Source: Dethiobacter alkaliphilus (lineage in GTDB: Bacteria > Bacillota > Dethiobacteria > DTU022 > UBA8154). Taken from it: a stretch of 64,000 bases of DNA. The notes under the pieces were generated by a model. The model worked only from the letters and a program-made list of their open reading frames with translations. It searched no databases and had not been told where the DNA came from. Below are positions 26,165 through 35,070 of this stretch, piece by piece (the stretch's first letter is position 1; each line of letters begins with the position of its first letter). A program made the translations under genes and the position numbers. The stretch lies in contig JAENYV010000011.1 in the NCBI GenBank assembly GCA_016841605.1, forward strand, positions 1 through 64,000. The letters are read 5' to 3'.

Positions 26165-27493
26165 ATGAGTGAAAGGACTTTTGTAGGGGGGATCCATCCC
26201 AGCTATTTTAAAGACTACACAGCCGGGATACCCATTGCTCCCGCCCGTGCCCCGTCACAGGTGATTATTCCGCTTCAACAGAATATTGGAGCTCCCTGTG
26301 AGGCGATTGTCCAGGTGGGAGACGAAGTAAAAGTCGGTCAAAAGATTGGTGAACCGAAAGGGTTTGTTTCTGCTCCAATCCATGCCAGCGTTTCAGGGAA
26401 AGTGTCCAAAATTGAGCCTTTTAACCACTCTATGGGTACTCCTGTTATGGCCGTTTTTATTGAAAATGACGGTCAGGATACACCTTTTGAGGGTATGAAG
26501 CCCAATAAATCCCTGGAAGAGCTAACCGCTGAAGAGATTAAAGCGATTTCTAAAGAGGCCGGGCTGGTTGGTTTAGGGGGGGCAACATTTCCTACCCACG
26601 TTAAGTTGTCTCCGCCACCGGACATTCAAATTGATACCGTTATTATTAACGGCGCGGAATGTGAACCGTTTCTTACAGCCGACCACAGGCTCATGGTAGA
26701 GAGGGCAGAGGATGTAGTATTCGGTTTACAGGCTTTTATGAAGGCTTTAGGAGCCACCAGGGGGATTATTGGTGTGGAAGACAATAAACCCGATGCCGTC
26801 AGCAGTATGCGCAAGGCTGTAGCCGATGCCGGCGGGGGGTATAATATTGAAATTCAACCCCTGCACACCAAATATCCTCAAGGTGCGGAAAAAATGCTGA
26901 TCAAAGCGACCACAGGGAGAGAAGTACCGCCGGGTGCTCTTCCCATGGCTGTTAACGTCGTTAACCAGAATACAGGGACAGCCATTGCCCTGGCGGAGGC
27001 TATTAAACTTGGTAAGTCTCTCTATGAAAGAGTGGTAACGGTTACCGGCCCGGGTATCAATAAACCGGGAAATTTTGTTGTTAGAAACGGGACCCTGATC
27101 CGGGATCTTATTGAGCAATGCGGCGGTTTAACTCCCGACGCGCGCAAGTTGATTCTGGGCGGCCCCATGATGGGATTTGCCCAGCCGACAGATGAAATTC
27201 CGGCTATCAAAGGGACTTCAGGTGTGCTTCTTTTGACGGAGGAATTTGTTAAAGATGTACCGATTGCTCCGTGTATTAAATGCGGAAAATGTGTGGAAGT
27301 TTGTCCGATGAACCTTCTCCCCAACTTTATCGGGTCGGCATCGGAGAAAAATGTTATGGATCTGGCCGAAAAATATGGTGCGATGGATTGTTTTGAATGC
27401 GGGTGTTGCACATTTACCTGTCCTGCCAAAAGACCCCTTGTTCAGTGGATCCGGATCGCCAAAGGGGCTATTGCGGCCAGCAGGAAAAAGTAG
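26165..27493 (+). CDS. rnfC: Rnf complex subunit C (NADH-binding)
   Basis: A 442-residue soluble subunit that docks NAD and FMN. An N-terminal barrel-sandwich domain (HPSYFKDYTAGIPI) leads to a flavin/NADH fold with GLGGATFPTHVKL and NGAECEPFLTADHRLM, then two 4Fe-4S motifs, CIKCGKCVEVCP and CFECGCCTFTCP. The Rnf complex transfers electrons between reduced ferredoxin and NAD while moving Na+ or H+ out. AAAAGGGGTG precedes ATG 26165. First gene of the order C-D-G-E-A-B, standard in Clostridia. A promoter and a structured leader lie upstream. Confidence 0.97.
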   Translation: MSERTFVGGIHPSYFKDYTAGIPIAPARAPSQVIIPLQQNIGAPCEAIVQVGDEVKVGQKIGEPKGFVSAPIHASVSGKVSKIEPFNHSMGTPVMAVFIENDGQDTPFEGMKPNKSLEELTAEEIKAISKEAGLVGLGGATFPTHVKLSPPPDIQIDTVIINGAECEPFLTADHRLMVERAEDVVFGLQAFMKALGATRGIIGVEDNKPDAVSSMRKAVADAGGGYNIEIQPLHTKYPQGAEKMLIKATTGREVPPGALPMAVNVVNQNTGTAIALAEAIKLGKSLYERVVTVTGPGINKPGNFVVRNGTLIRDLIEQCGGLTPDARKLILGGPMMGFAQPTDEIPAIKGTSGVLLLTEEFVKDVPIAPCIKCGKCVEVCPMNLLPNFIGSASEKNVMDLAEKYGAMDCFECGCCTFTCPAKRPLVQWIRIAKGAIAASRKK

Positions 27494-27518
27494 CAGGTAA
27501 TGAAGGAGGGATAAAATA

Positions 27519-28448
27519 ATGGAAAGAAAGCTGGTAGTCTCTTCATCCCCGCACATCAAATCACCGGAAAATATTCAGAGCATTATGGTCGATGTTCTGA
27601 TTGCTCTTTTCCCCGTAGCCCTGATGGCAGTTTTCCTCTTTGGCTTTCGTGCTTTAATAACGATGGTCATTGCCATGGTAGCGGCTATGGCTACAGAAGC
27701 AATTATTTTACGTAAAGGAAGTTTTTTCGGTGACGGAAGTGCGGCGGTTACAGGCTTGCTTCTGGCAATGACTCTTCCACCGGCACCCCCGTGGTGGGTC
27801 GTGGCCATTGGTGCTGTGGTGGCTATAGCTATAGGTAAACATATTTATGGAGGTTTAGGAAATAACATTTTTAATCCGGCTCTGGTCGGGCGTGCTATAC
27901 TGTTTGTCTCCTGGGGTACTCATCTTTCCGGAAGTGTTTGGCTCAAACCTGTCCCCTTTGGTTTTACAGCGGATGCGGTTAGCCAGGCATCTCCTCTGGT
28001 CACTCATGACGCTTCCCTGGGAGATCTTTTTATTGGTACTGTGAGCGGCTCCCTGGGTGAAACATCTGCGCTGGCCCTGATTATCGGCGCGATTTGGCTC
28101 TTTTACCGCGGTCATATTGACTGGCGGATTCCGGGAGGTTATATCGGTATTGTCTTTATTTTCGGCCTTTTCGCCGGGGGCTTTTCCATGGGGCTTTACC
28201 ACGTCCTGGCGGGCGGAGTGCTGCTCGGCGCCCTCTTTATGGCGACGGATATGGTTACCTCTCCGGTTACCGCGAACGGGAAGCTCATCTTTGGTCTGGG
28301 CTGCGGCGTAATTACCATGTTGATTCGCCTGTTCGGGACCATGCCCGAAGGAGTAACCTTTGCTATTCTCCTGATGAACGGTCTTACTCCCCTTATCGAT
28401 AATATGACTTTGCCGAAGAAATTCGGGGAGGTGAAGAAGAGTGCGTGA
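27519..28448 (+). CDS. rnfD: Rnf complex subunit D
   Basis: A 309-residue membrane protein with about nine to ten helices, homologous to NqrB. The covalent-FMN site expected from the family is in TADAVSQASPL, where the acceptor position is serine instead of the usual threonine of SGAT. ApbE (31995) would attach it. GGAAATAACIFNPALVG-type residues of the transport core are present as YGGLGNNIFNPALVGRA. It overlaps rnfG by eight bases. Confidence 0.95.
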   Translation: MERKLVVSSSPHIKSPENIQSIMVDVLIALFPVALMAVFLFGFRALITMVIAMVAAMATEAIILRKGSFFGDGSAAVTGLLLAMTLPPAPPWWVVAIGAVVAIAIGKHIYGGLGNNIFNPALVGRAILFVSWGTHLSGSVWLKPVPFGFTADAVSQASPLVTHDASLGDLFIGTVSGSLGETSALALIIGAIWLFYRGHIDWRIPGGYIGIVFIFGLFAGGFSMGLYHVLAGGVLLGALFMATDMVTSPVTANGKLIFGLGCGVITMLIRLFGTMPEGVTFAILLMNGLTPLIDNMTLPKKFGEVKKSA

Positions 28449-28974
28449 AAGCGGCTTACGTATGGCTTTGACGTTATTGATCATCGGTGCTATCTGTGGA
28501 GGGCTTCTTTCCGTGGTGAACGGGGTTACTGCTCCTGTTATCGAAGAGAGAGCCATGGAAGATTTTCTGACGGCTATGAAAGGGTTTTTCCCCGAGGTTG
28601 CTGATTATGAAGCAAATGAAGTGGAAAATGAAGTCTTTTATTCCTGCGTGGACGACAGCGGAGAATTAATCGGCATCGTGGGGCAGGTTAAGGCCAATGG
28701 TTATGGAGGCGCTATCTCTTATGATCTGGCCGTCAATGCTGCCGGTGATATTATCGGAATAAGGATCAGTTCCCACGGCGAAACACCCGGTATCGGCGAT
28801 GTAATCACAACGGACGAATTCCAGGATCGTGTAATCGGCTTAAACTATGCCGACCCCATTTCGGCCGGCGTAGATGTGGATACGGTTTCCGGTGCCAGCA
28901 TTTCTACGGGAGGTATGATTAATTCGATTCGCCGGGTGATGACTATTATCGGTGACAATTTTTTGGCAAATTAG
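28441..28974 (+). CDS. rnfG: Rnf complex subunit G (flavoprotein)
   Basis: A 177-residue protein with one N-terminal membrane helix and an external FMN-binding domain, homologous to NqrC. The flavinylation motif is DTVSGASISTGG near the C-terminus (about 151-160): the acceptor is Ser, allowed by the [ST]GA[ST] rule but less usual than Thr. GTG at 28441 overlaps the end of rnfD. The FMN is expected to be loaded by the nearby ApbE. Confidence 0.94.
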   Translation: MRESGLRMALTLLIIGAICGGLLSVVNGVTAPVIEERAMEDFLTAMKGFFPEVADYEANEVENEVFYSCVDDSGELIGIVGQVKANGYGGAISYDLAVNAAGDIIGIRISSHGETPGIGDVITTDEFQDRVIGLNYADPISAGVDVDTVSGASISTGGMINSIRRVMTIIGDNFLAN

Positions 28975-29005
28975 GGTGAAATAAGCACGTTGGAGGTGAA
29001 AATAA

Positions 29006-29608
29006 ATGAGTACACTGGCTCAGGAGTTCAGTAAGGGGATTTTCAAGGAAAACCCCACTTTCCGTCTTTTGCTGGGGATGTGCCCGACCCTTGGCGTTAC
29101 CACATTGGCCTTTTACGGGTTTGGCATGGGCGTTTCCACCCTCTTTGTCCTGCTCTGTTCCAACATAGTAATTTCAGTCTTGCGGAATGCTATCCCCGCC
29201 AAGGTTAGAATACCTGCTTATATTCTTATTATTGCGACATTTGTGACCATTGTGGATATGGTTTTGAAGGCCTTTGTCCCGGATTTGCACGGTGCCCTGG
29301 GGATTTTTATTCCTCTTATTGTGGTAAACTGCATTATTCTGGGCAGGGCAGAAGCATTTGCCCGTAAGAATAACGTGGGCCGTTCCATTATTGATGCTTT
29401 AGGCATGGGTATGGGTTTTACTATTTCCCTGACGGTCCTGGGGATTATTCGGGAACTGTTCGGTTCAGGGAGCATTTTCGGCGTCAATATTCTGGGAACA
29501 TCCTTTCAACCCATGGGACTGCTATCCAGCCCCCCCGGTGCTTTTATTACACTGGGAATTCTGCTCGGGCTATGCAACTTTGCCTTTAAACGTCTGGGTA
29601 TCGAATAG
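29006..29608 (+). CDS. rnfE: Rnf complex subunit E
   Basis: A 200-residue membrane protein with six helices, homologous to NqrD. The family segments ENPTFRLLLGMCPTLGVTT and IPLIVVNCIILGRAEAFA are intact, the cysteines contributing to the membrane-embedded iron-sulfur centre shared with RnfA. It forms the ion-conducting core with RnfA and RnfD. GGAGGTG lies upstream. Confidence 0.96.
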   Translation: MSTLAQEFSKGIFKENPTFRLLLGMCPTLGVTTLAFYGFGMGVSTLFVLLCSNIVISVLRNAIPAKVRIPAYILIIATFVTIVDMVLKAFVPDLHGALGIFIPLIVVNCIILGRAEAFARKNNVGRSIIDALGMGMGFTISLTVLGIIRELFGSGSIFGVNILGTSFQPMGLLSSPPGAFITLGILLGLCNFAFKRLGIE

Positions 29609-29636
29609 AAGTAAATTGTAAGGGAGGTTTGAAGAG

Positions 29637-30215
29637 ATGAATCTGCTGGCGATTATTTTTGTAGCGATTCTGGCTAACAATATTGTTTTGAGTCAGTTCC
29701 TGGGTATCTGCCCTTATCTCGGTGTTTCCAAGCGGATCGAGACATCAATAGGAATGGGTATGGCCGTTATTTTTGTCATGACGCTGTCGGCTATCGTAAC
29801 CTGGTTGATTTATAATATCCTTCTGGCGCCCTTTGGCCTGGCTTACCTGCGGACCATCGCCTTTATTCTGGTTATCGCCGGTTTGGTCCAATTGGTGGAG
29901 ATGATTCTGAAAAAGACCAATCCGACTCTTTTTCAGGCTTTGGGGATTTACCTTCCCCTGATTACCACAAACTGTGCTATTTTGGGTGTGGCAGTGCTTA
30001 ATATTGATGCCGGTTATAATATTATTGAAACAATCATCTATGCTATTTCGACGGGGATCGGTTTTACTCTTGCCATGGTTATCATGGCTGGTATACGTGA
30101 GCGTCTTGAACTGGTCAATATGTCCGGTTTTGTAAGGGGAGCGGCAGTAACATTGGTTTCCGCCGGGATCCTTTCTCTGGCTTTTATGGGCTTTAAAGGG
30201 ATAGTAACACTTTAA
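29637..30215 (+). CDS. rnfA: Rnf complex subunit A
   Basis: A 192-residue, six-helix membrane protein, homologous to NqrE and mirror-topology partner of RnfE. The key conserved segments SQFLGICPYLGVSKRIET and LPLITTNCAILGVAVLN are present, with cysteines for the shared iron-sulfur centre. Spaced 28 bases after rnfE with AGGGAGG upstream. Confidence 0.96.
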   Translation: MNLLAIIFVAILANNIVLSQFLGICPYLGVSKRIETSIGMGMAVIFVMTLSAIVTWLIYNILLAPFGLAYLRTIAFILVIAGLVQLVEMILKKTNPTLFQALGIYLPLITTNCAILGVAVLNIDAGYNIIETIIYAISTGIGFTLAMVIMAGIRERLELVNMSGFVRGAAVTLVSAGILSLAFMGFKGIVTL

Positions 30216-30232
30216 TCGGAGGTGAAAGAATA

Positions 30233-31045
30233 GTGGAACTGGTCATGTCCTTTGTTATTATCGGCGGACTGGGACTGATATTCGGCGGGTTGCTTGCTTA
30301 TGCTGCCCGGCGGTTTGCCGTAGAGGAAGATCCCAGAGTCGAGACTATCACTGATCTTCTTCCCGGTGCCAACTGCGGTGCTTGCGGTTTTGCCGGCTGC
30401 AGCAGCTTTGCCGAAAAAGTAGTTGCCGGACAGGCACCGGTAGATAGCTGCGTCCCTGGCGGAAAAAAAGTCAGCGATAATATTTGTGAAGTTTTGGGCC
30501 TTGAATCCGTCGCATCGGAAGACAGAAAAATTGCCCAGGTGTTCTGCATGGGAAGCAAAGATATTGCTCCCGATAAGTTTGAATACCAGGGGGTCAGGGA
30601 TTGCAAGGCGGCAATGATGTATAGCGGCGGCTTTAAAGCATGTACTTATGGATGCCTGGGTTTGGGAACCTGCGTTGAGGTTTGTCCTTTTGATGCTCTC
30701 TCCATGGGCGAAAACGGACTTCCGAAAGTGGATACGGACAAGTGTACCGGGTGCGGTGTTTGTGCGAAGGCCTGCCCGCGGAATGTTATACGTATTATTA
30801 GCGCCCGGAATGTTAAATATGTTCCCTGCAACTCGAAAGATCGTGGTAAAGTAGTTCGCGAGTCTTGCGAGGTCGGGTGTATAGCCTGTAAGGCTTGTGT
30901 TAAAGCCTGTCCGAACGAGGCCATTACAGTTGAAAATAATCTGGCAGTTATTGACAGTGCCAAGTGCGACAGCTGTGGTAAATGCATAGAGGTTTGCAAG
31001 CGCCAGATTATTAAAGATTTGGGTAAAGTTCTCGCAGTAAAATGA
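30233..31045 (+). CDS. rnfB: Rnf complex subunit B (ferredoxin-type electron entry)
   Basis: A 270-residue iron-sulfur protein. An N-terminal membrane helix (residues 1-22) is followed by a four-cysteine Fe-S domain (GANCGACGFAGCSSF and a later Cys) and several 4Fe-4S ferredoxin motifs: CVEVCP, CTGCGVCAKACP, CIACKACVKACP and CDSCGKCIEVC. It takes electrons from ferredoxin and feeds the complex. GTG at 30233 has GGAGGTG nine bases upstream. Last gene of the operon; a strong terminator follows. Confidence 0.96.
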   Translation: MELVMSFVIIGGLGLIFGGLLAYAARRFAVEEDPRVETITDLLPGANCGACGFAGCSSFAEKVVAGQAPVDSCVPGGKKVSDNICEVLGLESVASEDRKIAQVFCMGSKDIAPDKFEYQGVRDCKAAMMYSGGFKACTYGCLGLGTCVEVCPFDALSMGENGLPKVDTDKCTGCGVCAKACPRNVIRIISARNVKYVPCNSKDRGKVVRESCEVGCIACKACVKACPNEAITVENNLAVIDSAKCDSCGKCIEVCKRQIIKDLGKVLAVK

Positions 31046-31076
31046 TGTAATTGAAATGAATTCCGTAAGTGGATCT

Positions 31077-31109
31077 AAAACGGCAAGGAAAATAACCTTG
31101 CCGTTTTTT
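31077..31109 (+). terminator. Rho-independent terminator of the rnf operon
   Basis: AAAACGGCAAGG (31077-31088) pairs with CCTTGCCGTTTT (31096-31107) and runs into six T residues. A textbook terminator 32 bases after the rnfB stop. Confidence 0.92.
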
Positions 31110-31241
31110 CCGTCCCTTTTTAAGAAGGATATTTTTTTAAAAAAGAGAATGTACTATAATACTGTAAGTGCAAAGCTATAATTCAAGAAAATAAAAGGGG
31201 GGAAAGGATTCCCATTTAGCTCAGGAAGGGGAGGCCAAATA

Positions 31242-31733
31242 ATGTCAAAAGATAAGGAATTTACTCATTTAAATGTGCAGGGGCACGGCAGGATGGTTGA
31301 TATTACCGAAAAAGGCGTTACTTTTCGCCAGGCCACGGCACAGGGAAAGTTGCGTATGCAGAAAGAAACCATGCAAAAAATTAGAGAAGGGGCCATGGCC
31401 AAAGGAGATGTCCTTGGAGTCGCTCAGGTGGCCGGTGTACTGGGAGCGAAACAGACCCCATCATTAATCCCCATGTGTCATCCACTGCTTCTCACCGGGG
31501 TTGACCTAAACTTTTCATTTCTTGATGAGAATACCCTGGTTATTGAAGCAACCGTAAAAAACAGCGGGCAAACCGGTGTGGAGATGGAAGCGCTGACAGC
31601 TGTCAGTATCGCCGCTCTTACTGTTTATGATATGTGTAAAGCTATTGACAGGGGTATGGAGATTCTGCAAATACGGTTACTGGAAAAAAAGGGTGGTAAA
31701 AGCGGACATTACATGCGGACTGAAGAAGAATGA
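31242..31733 (+). CDS. moaC: Cyclic pyranopterin monophosphate synthase MoaC
   Basis: A 163-residue MoaC, which with MoaA makes cyclic pyranopterin monophosphate, the first molybdenum-cofactor intermediate. Conserved MCHPLLLTG and VEMEALTAVSIAALTVYDMCKA hold the active-site histidine, lysine and aspartate residues. It is alone; moaA, moaE, mogA and moeA are not in the window. TATAAT at 31155-31160 is a possible -10 with no good -35. It suits the AOR and YqeC-MocA genes elsewhere in the window. Confidence 0.95.
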   Translation: MSKDKEFTHLNVQGHGRMVDITEKGVTFRQATAQGKLRMQKETMQKIREGAMAKGDVLGVAQVAGVLGAKQTPSLIPMCHPLLLTGVDLNFSFLDENTLVIEATVKNSGQTGVEMEALTAVSIAALTVYDMCKAIDRGMEILQIRLLEKKGGKSGHYMRTEEE

Positions 31734-31893
31734 AAAGTAGTATCCGCGCAGAATATATGGGTAAATTCGCCTTCTAAACCTATTTAACCCAATAATTACC
31801 TATTTATCTTCTGGCTCCTGCCTCTGTTAGGAAATTGCGATAAAATCAGGATTCCGCTGGTTTAAATACCTGTTTTTCCCCCTGGAAATGTTC

Positions 31894-31922
31894 TTGCTTA
31901 ACCCCATTAAAAATGATAGTAT
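31894..31922 (+). promoter_or_regulatory. Sigma-A-type promoter for apbE
   Basis: TTGCTT (31894-31899) and TAGTAT (31917-31922), 17-base spacer, about 70 bases before apbE. Moderate match. Confidence 0.45.
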
Positions 31923-31994
31923 TTGTAGAAAGAAAGGATACTCAACAATATCCTAATACTCAAATAGTTTTAGAGTTGAATACAAGAAGGTGAA

Positions 31995-33110
31995 TTGTTG
32001 GAACTGGTGAAACGGTCTATCCGGGGCAGTAGACAAAAAAAAGTGTTAATCGTAATGCTGCTCATGCTGCTCATGCTGACCTTGAGCCTGGTTGTCTGGG
32101 GCTGTAATCCGGGCACTTCCGGTGAGAACAAAACAACAACAACCCGTTTATTGATGGATACCAGAGTTGATCTAACCTTGTATGAAGTTGAAAAGAAAAA
32201 TTCTGAAAAGATATCCGGGGATGTTTTTGCTGAAATGGAGCGGTTGGAGAATATTTTAAGCAGGACGATTGCTTCAAGTGATCTTGCCCGTCTTAACAAG
32301 GCTGCCGGGAAACAGTGGGTGGAAGTAAGCCCGGAGCTTTTCTTTGTCCTCAAGAAAGCGCTTGAGTTTGCCGAAGTGAGTGAAGGAGCCTTTGACCCCA
32401 CAGTAGCTCCCCTCCTGGATCTATGGGGTTTTGGGACGGATTATCAGCGGGTGCCTTCCGAGGAGGAGATTAACAAGGTTCTCCCCCTGGTCGATTATAG
32501 GCTGGTGGAGCTGGACGAAAGCCGCTCAATGGTTTATCTGCCCCGGGAAGGAATGAAGCTTGATTTGGGAGGAATTGCGAAAGGATATATTGTCGATCAA
32601 GGCCTGGAGATAACCCGAAAATTCGATATAAAAGCCTCTTTTATTAATGCCGGGGGGGATATACGCATGTATGGGGAAAAACCCTCCGGAGAGAAGTGGT
32701 CGATTGCTGTGCAGGATCCGAAAATCGACAAACAAAATTCTGCAGGGCCCTACGTTGCCCTCCTTTATCTGGAGGGGGAAGGAAGCGTTGTGACTTCAGG
32801 GGATTACGAGCGCTATTTTGAAGAAGATGGAGTAATATATCATCATATTTTGAACCCGGCTGACGGGAAGCCGGCTCGGACTGTCAGCAGTGTATCCATT
32901 ATCGCGGCAGATGCTCTGACGGCAGATGCTTTCTCCACGGCAGTTTTTGTCCTGGGCAGGGAAAAGGGCCTGGAACTGCTGGAGCGCCTTCCCGGGATTG
33001 AAGGTGTGATTGTGGACAAAGAGGGTAAAATATATTATACCTCCGGCCTGAAGGATAAAATAGAAATAATAACACAGCAGTCGAAAGAGAAAAGTCGGAA
33101 GACTGAATAA
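31995..33110 (+). CDS. apbE: FAD:protein FMN transferase (ApbE), lipoprotein
   Basis: A 371-residue ApbE that cleaves FAD and attaches FMN to Ser/Thr of target flavoproteins. An N-terminal basic and hydrophobic region ends in a lipobox (LVVWGC, Cys near residue 37), so it is a membrane-anchored lipoprotein outside the cell. The family motifs KLDLGGIAKGYIVDQ, FINAGGDIRMYG and HHILNPADGKPAR are intact, including the metal-binding acidic residues. Proximity to rnf points to RnfG and RnfD as substrates. The start is TTG at 31995 with AAGAAGGTG upstream. Two 9-base CTGCTCATG units repeat in the signal region. Confidence 0.94.
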   Translation: MLELVKRSIRGSRQKKVLIVMLLMLLMLTLSLVVWGCNPGTSGENKTTTTRLLMDTRVDLTLYEVEKKNSEKISGDVFAEMERLENILSRTIASSDLARLNKAAGKQWVEVSPELFFVLKKALEFAEVSEGAFDPTVAPLLDLWGFGTDYQRVPSEEEINKVLPLVDYRLVELDESRSMVYLPREGMKLDLGGIAKGYIVDQGLEITRKFDIKASFINAGGDIRMYGEKPSGEKWSIAVQDPKIDKQNSAGPYVALLYLEGEGSVVTSGDYERYFEEDGVIYHHILNPADGKPARTVSSVSIIAADALTADAFSTAVFVLGREKGLELLERLPGIEGVIVDKEGKIYYTSGLKDKIEIITQQSKEKSRKTE

Positions 33111-33148
33111 TCGGGAATATAAAATATATGCCGGTTTGGAGTTAAACA

Positions 33149-33706
33149 ATGGAACAAACCCGGACTTTAAAAATGGTATATCTGGCTCTGCTTATTACTT
33201 TTGCAGTAGCAGTGCATACCATAGAGGCCGCTCTTCCGGTACCGATTCCTGTTCCCGGGGCCAAATTGGGACTCGCCAATATTATTACCCTATTGACAAT
33301 TGTTCTATATGGATATCGTAGCGGCTTATTGGTTGCCTCTCTACGCAGTGTTCTGGGAAGCCTCTTTTCCGGAAGCTTTTTAGGATTCGGTTTTTATCTT
33401 AGTTTTGGCGGGGCTGTTCTCAGCTGTCTGGCCATGGGGCTCATGATGAGGTTGTACCGGAAAGGGAAAATAACCCTTATATCAGTGAGTATCGGTGGTG
33501 CGGTCATTTTTAACATTGCTCAGCTCGCCCTGGCATCAACGCTTGTGCAAAATGCAGTTTTATTCCGGGGATATCTTCCTTTTCTTTTGCTTTTGGCGCT
33601 GCCGACGGGCTTTTTTACCGGCCTCGTTACTATGTATCTGGAAAATGCCGTTCGGCGCGCTGGGTTACGGCTTAGCGTCCCTTCTTCACAGCAGATGCCG
33701 GAATAA
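33149..33706 (+). CDS. Gx transporter family / heptaprenyl diphosphate synthase component I-like membrane protein
   Basis: A 185-residue protein of about five membrane helices, matching COG4769 (Gx transporter; older name heptaprenyl diphosphate synthase component I). The amphipathic LPVPIPVPGAKLGLANIITL segment with GAKLGLAN is the family hallmark, and the fold is related to ECF-transporter substrate-binding subunits. Substrate is unknown. It follows apbE by 38 bases, the usual companion of apbE and rnf in Clostridia, which hints at flavin or quinone-related transport, but this is inference. Confidence 0.82.
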   Translation: MEQTRTLKMVYLALLITFAVAVHTIEAALPVPIPVPGAKLGLANIITLLTIVLYGYRSGLLVASLRSVLGSLFSGSFLGFGFYLSFGGAVLSCLAMGLMMRLYRKGKITLISVSIGGAVIFNIAQLALASTLVQNAVLFRGYLPFLLLLALPTGFFTGLVTMYLENAVRRAGLRLSVPSSQQMPE

Positions 33707-33777
33707 TATCCTGAAGTTTTAGACGGATTTTAAGCTCATTGAAGGTTATGATGTTTTTCTGCTTGCGGAGGTGTGCG

Positions 33778-34344
33778 TTGAAAAGGTTGATTCTTGCTTC
33801 CGCCTCACCGCGCCGGGCTCAGTTGCTGGCGCAAATCGGGCTGAAGTTTCTTATCGTGAAAAGCGGTTTTGATGAGACGGAGATTTATACTGAAAAGGAA
33901 GTGGAAGAGATGGCCCTGGCCAAAGCCAGGATAGTTTCTGCCCACTTTCCCCGTGAATTCGTTTTGGGGGCTGATACGGCCGTGTTTAATGGGGGAAAAG
34001 CTTTAGGTAAACCCCGAGATGAAACGGAAGCTGCGGAAATGCTAAGAGCATTAAGCGGCCAGGTTCATAGTGTTATTACGGGTCTGGCCTTAATTAAGGG
34101 CCAACGGGAAATTGCCGGGAGAGAAAAAACTTTTGTCAAAATGCGGTCAATAAAAGAAGAGGAAATAGCAGCGTATGTTTCCTCGGGAGAGCCGCTGGAT
34201 AAGGCAGGAGCTTACGGCATCCAGGGAAAAGGAGCTGTTTTTGTGGAAAAAATTGAAGGATGTTATTTTAATGTAGTAGGACTACCCCTGGCCAGGCTAA
34301 CCTCAATGCTGAAATCAGAGGGTTTCCCAATTTGGGAGAAGTGA
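33778..34344 (+). CDS. maf: Maf-like nucleotide pyrophosphatase
   Basis: A 188-residue Maf protein (dTTP/UTP or related non-canonical nucleotide pyrophosphatase). Motifs: LILASASPRRAQLL at the start, ADTAVFNGGKALGKP in the middle and GAYGIQGKGAVFVEKIEGCYFNVVGLP near the end. I choose TTG at 33778 (MKRLILASASPRR) because GGAGGTG lies just upstream; the in-frame extension to 33739 is not homologous. It opens the maf-radC-mreBCD cluster, the typical Firmicute order. Confidence 0.93.
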   Translation: MKRLILASASPRRAQLLAQIGLKFLIVKSGFDETEIYTEKEVEEMALAKARIVSAHFPREFVLGADTAVFNGGKALGKPRDETEAAEMLRALSGQVHSVITGLALIKGQREIAGREKTFVKMRSIKEEEIAAYVSSGEPLDKAGAYGIQGKGAVFVEKIEGCYFNVVGLPLARLTSMLKSEGFPIWEK

Positions 34345-34352
34345 GGAGGTAG

Positions 34353-35048
34353 ATTGCTGCGGAGAAGAAAGTAAGCATAAAGGACTTACCTCCGGAAGAA
34401 CGCCCCCGGGAGAGAATGAAAGAATTCGGGGCGGGGAGTCTTTCCAATGCGGAATTACTAGCTATTCTTTTGCGGACAGGCTATAAGGATGAAAGCGCCG
34501 TCCACCTGGCGGAACGCATTATTATCCAGGCCGGGGGTTTACGTTTCTTACCTGAATTAACCCTGGAGGAACTGCAAAAGTTTAAAGGGATCGGACTGGC
34601 AAAGGCAGTACAGATTAAAGCAGCCCTGGAATTAGGAAAACGTATGGTACTGTCAATTCGACCGGAGGGAATTTCTCTTTCTTCTCCCCGGGAGGTGGCT
34701 GATTTTCTTATGGAAGAGATGCGTTTTTATAAAAAAGAATACTTCAGGATTATCCTTTTAAATACAAAGAATCAGCTTATTTCCCTCGAAGATATTTCTG
34801 TGGGAAGTCTGAATGCTTCTATTGTCCATCCTCGGGAGATTTTTCATTATCCGATTAAAAAAAGTGCTGCCGCCATAATTCTGGTACATAATCATCCGAG
34901 CGGTGACCCGACTCCAAGCCGGGAAGACCTGGATGTAACGGGAAGGCTGGTAGAGGCGGGTGAAATCCTGGGTATCAAGGTACTTGATCATATTATTGTA
35001 GGAGAGGGCAGACATTTAAGTTTTAAAGAAAAGGGACTAATTCCCTAA
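34353..35048 (+). CDS. radC: RadC/JAB-domain protein
   Basis: A 210-residue or longer RadC protein with a helix-hairpin-helix (LQKFKGIGLAKAVQIKAALE) and a JAB/MPN metal domain with HNHPSGDPTPSREDLDVT (H-x-H-x10-D). Its cellular job is unsettled. The first canonical start is ATG 34416, but the family's conserved N-terminus (SIKDLPPEERPRER) is encoded in frame just upstream. No ATG, GTG or TTG exists there; the only candidates are ATT at 34353, very close to a perfect AGGAGGT, and ATA at 34377. I therefore place the start at ATT 34353 tentatively. Confidence 0.85.
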   Translation: MAAEKKVSIKDLPPEERPRERMKEFGAGSLSNAELLAILLRTGYKDESAVHLAERIIIQAGGLRFLPELTLEELQKFKGIGLAKAVQIKAALELGKRMVLSIRPEGISLSSPREVADFLMEEMRFYKKEYFRIILLNTKNQLISLEDISVGSLNASIVHPREIFHYPIKKSAAAIILVHNHPSGDPTPSREDLDVTGRLVEAGEILGIKVLDHIIVGEGRHLSFKEKGLIP

Positions 35049-35070
35049 AGAAGGAAAGGGGAAGCCGTAG

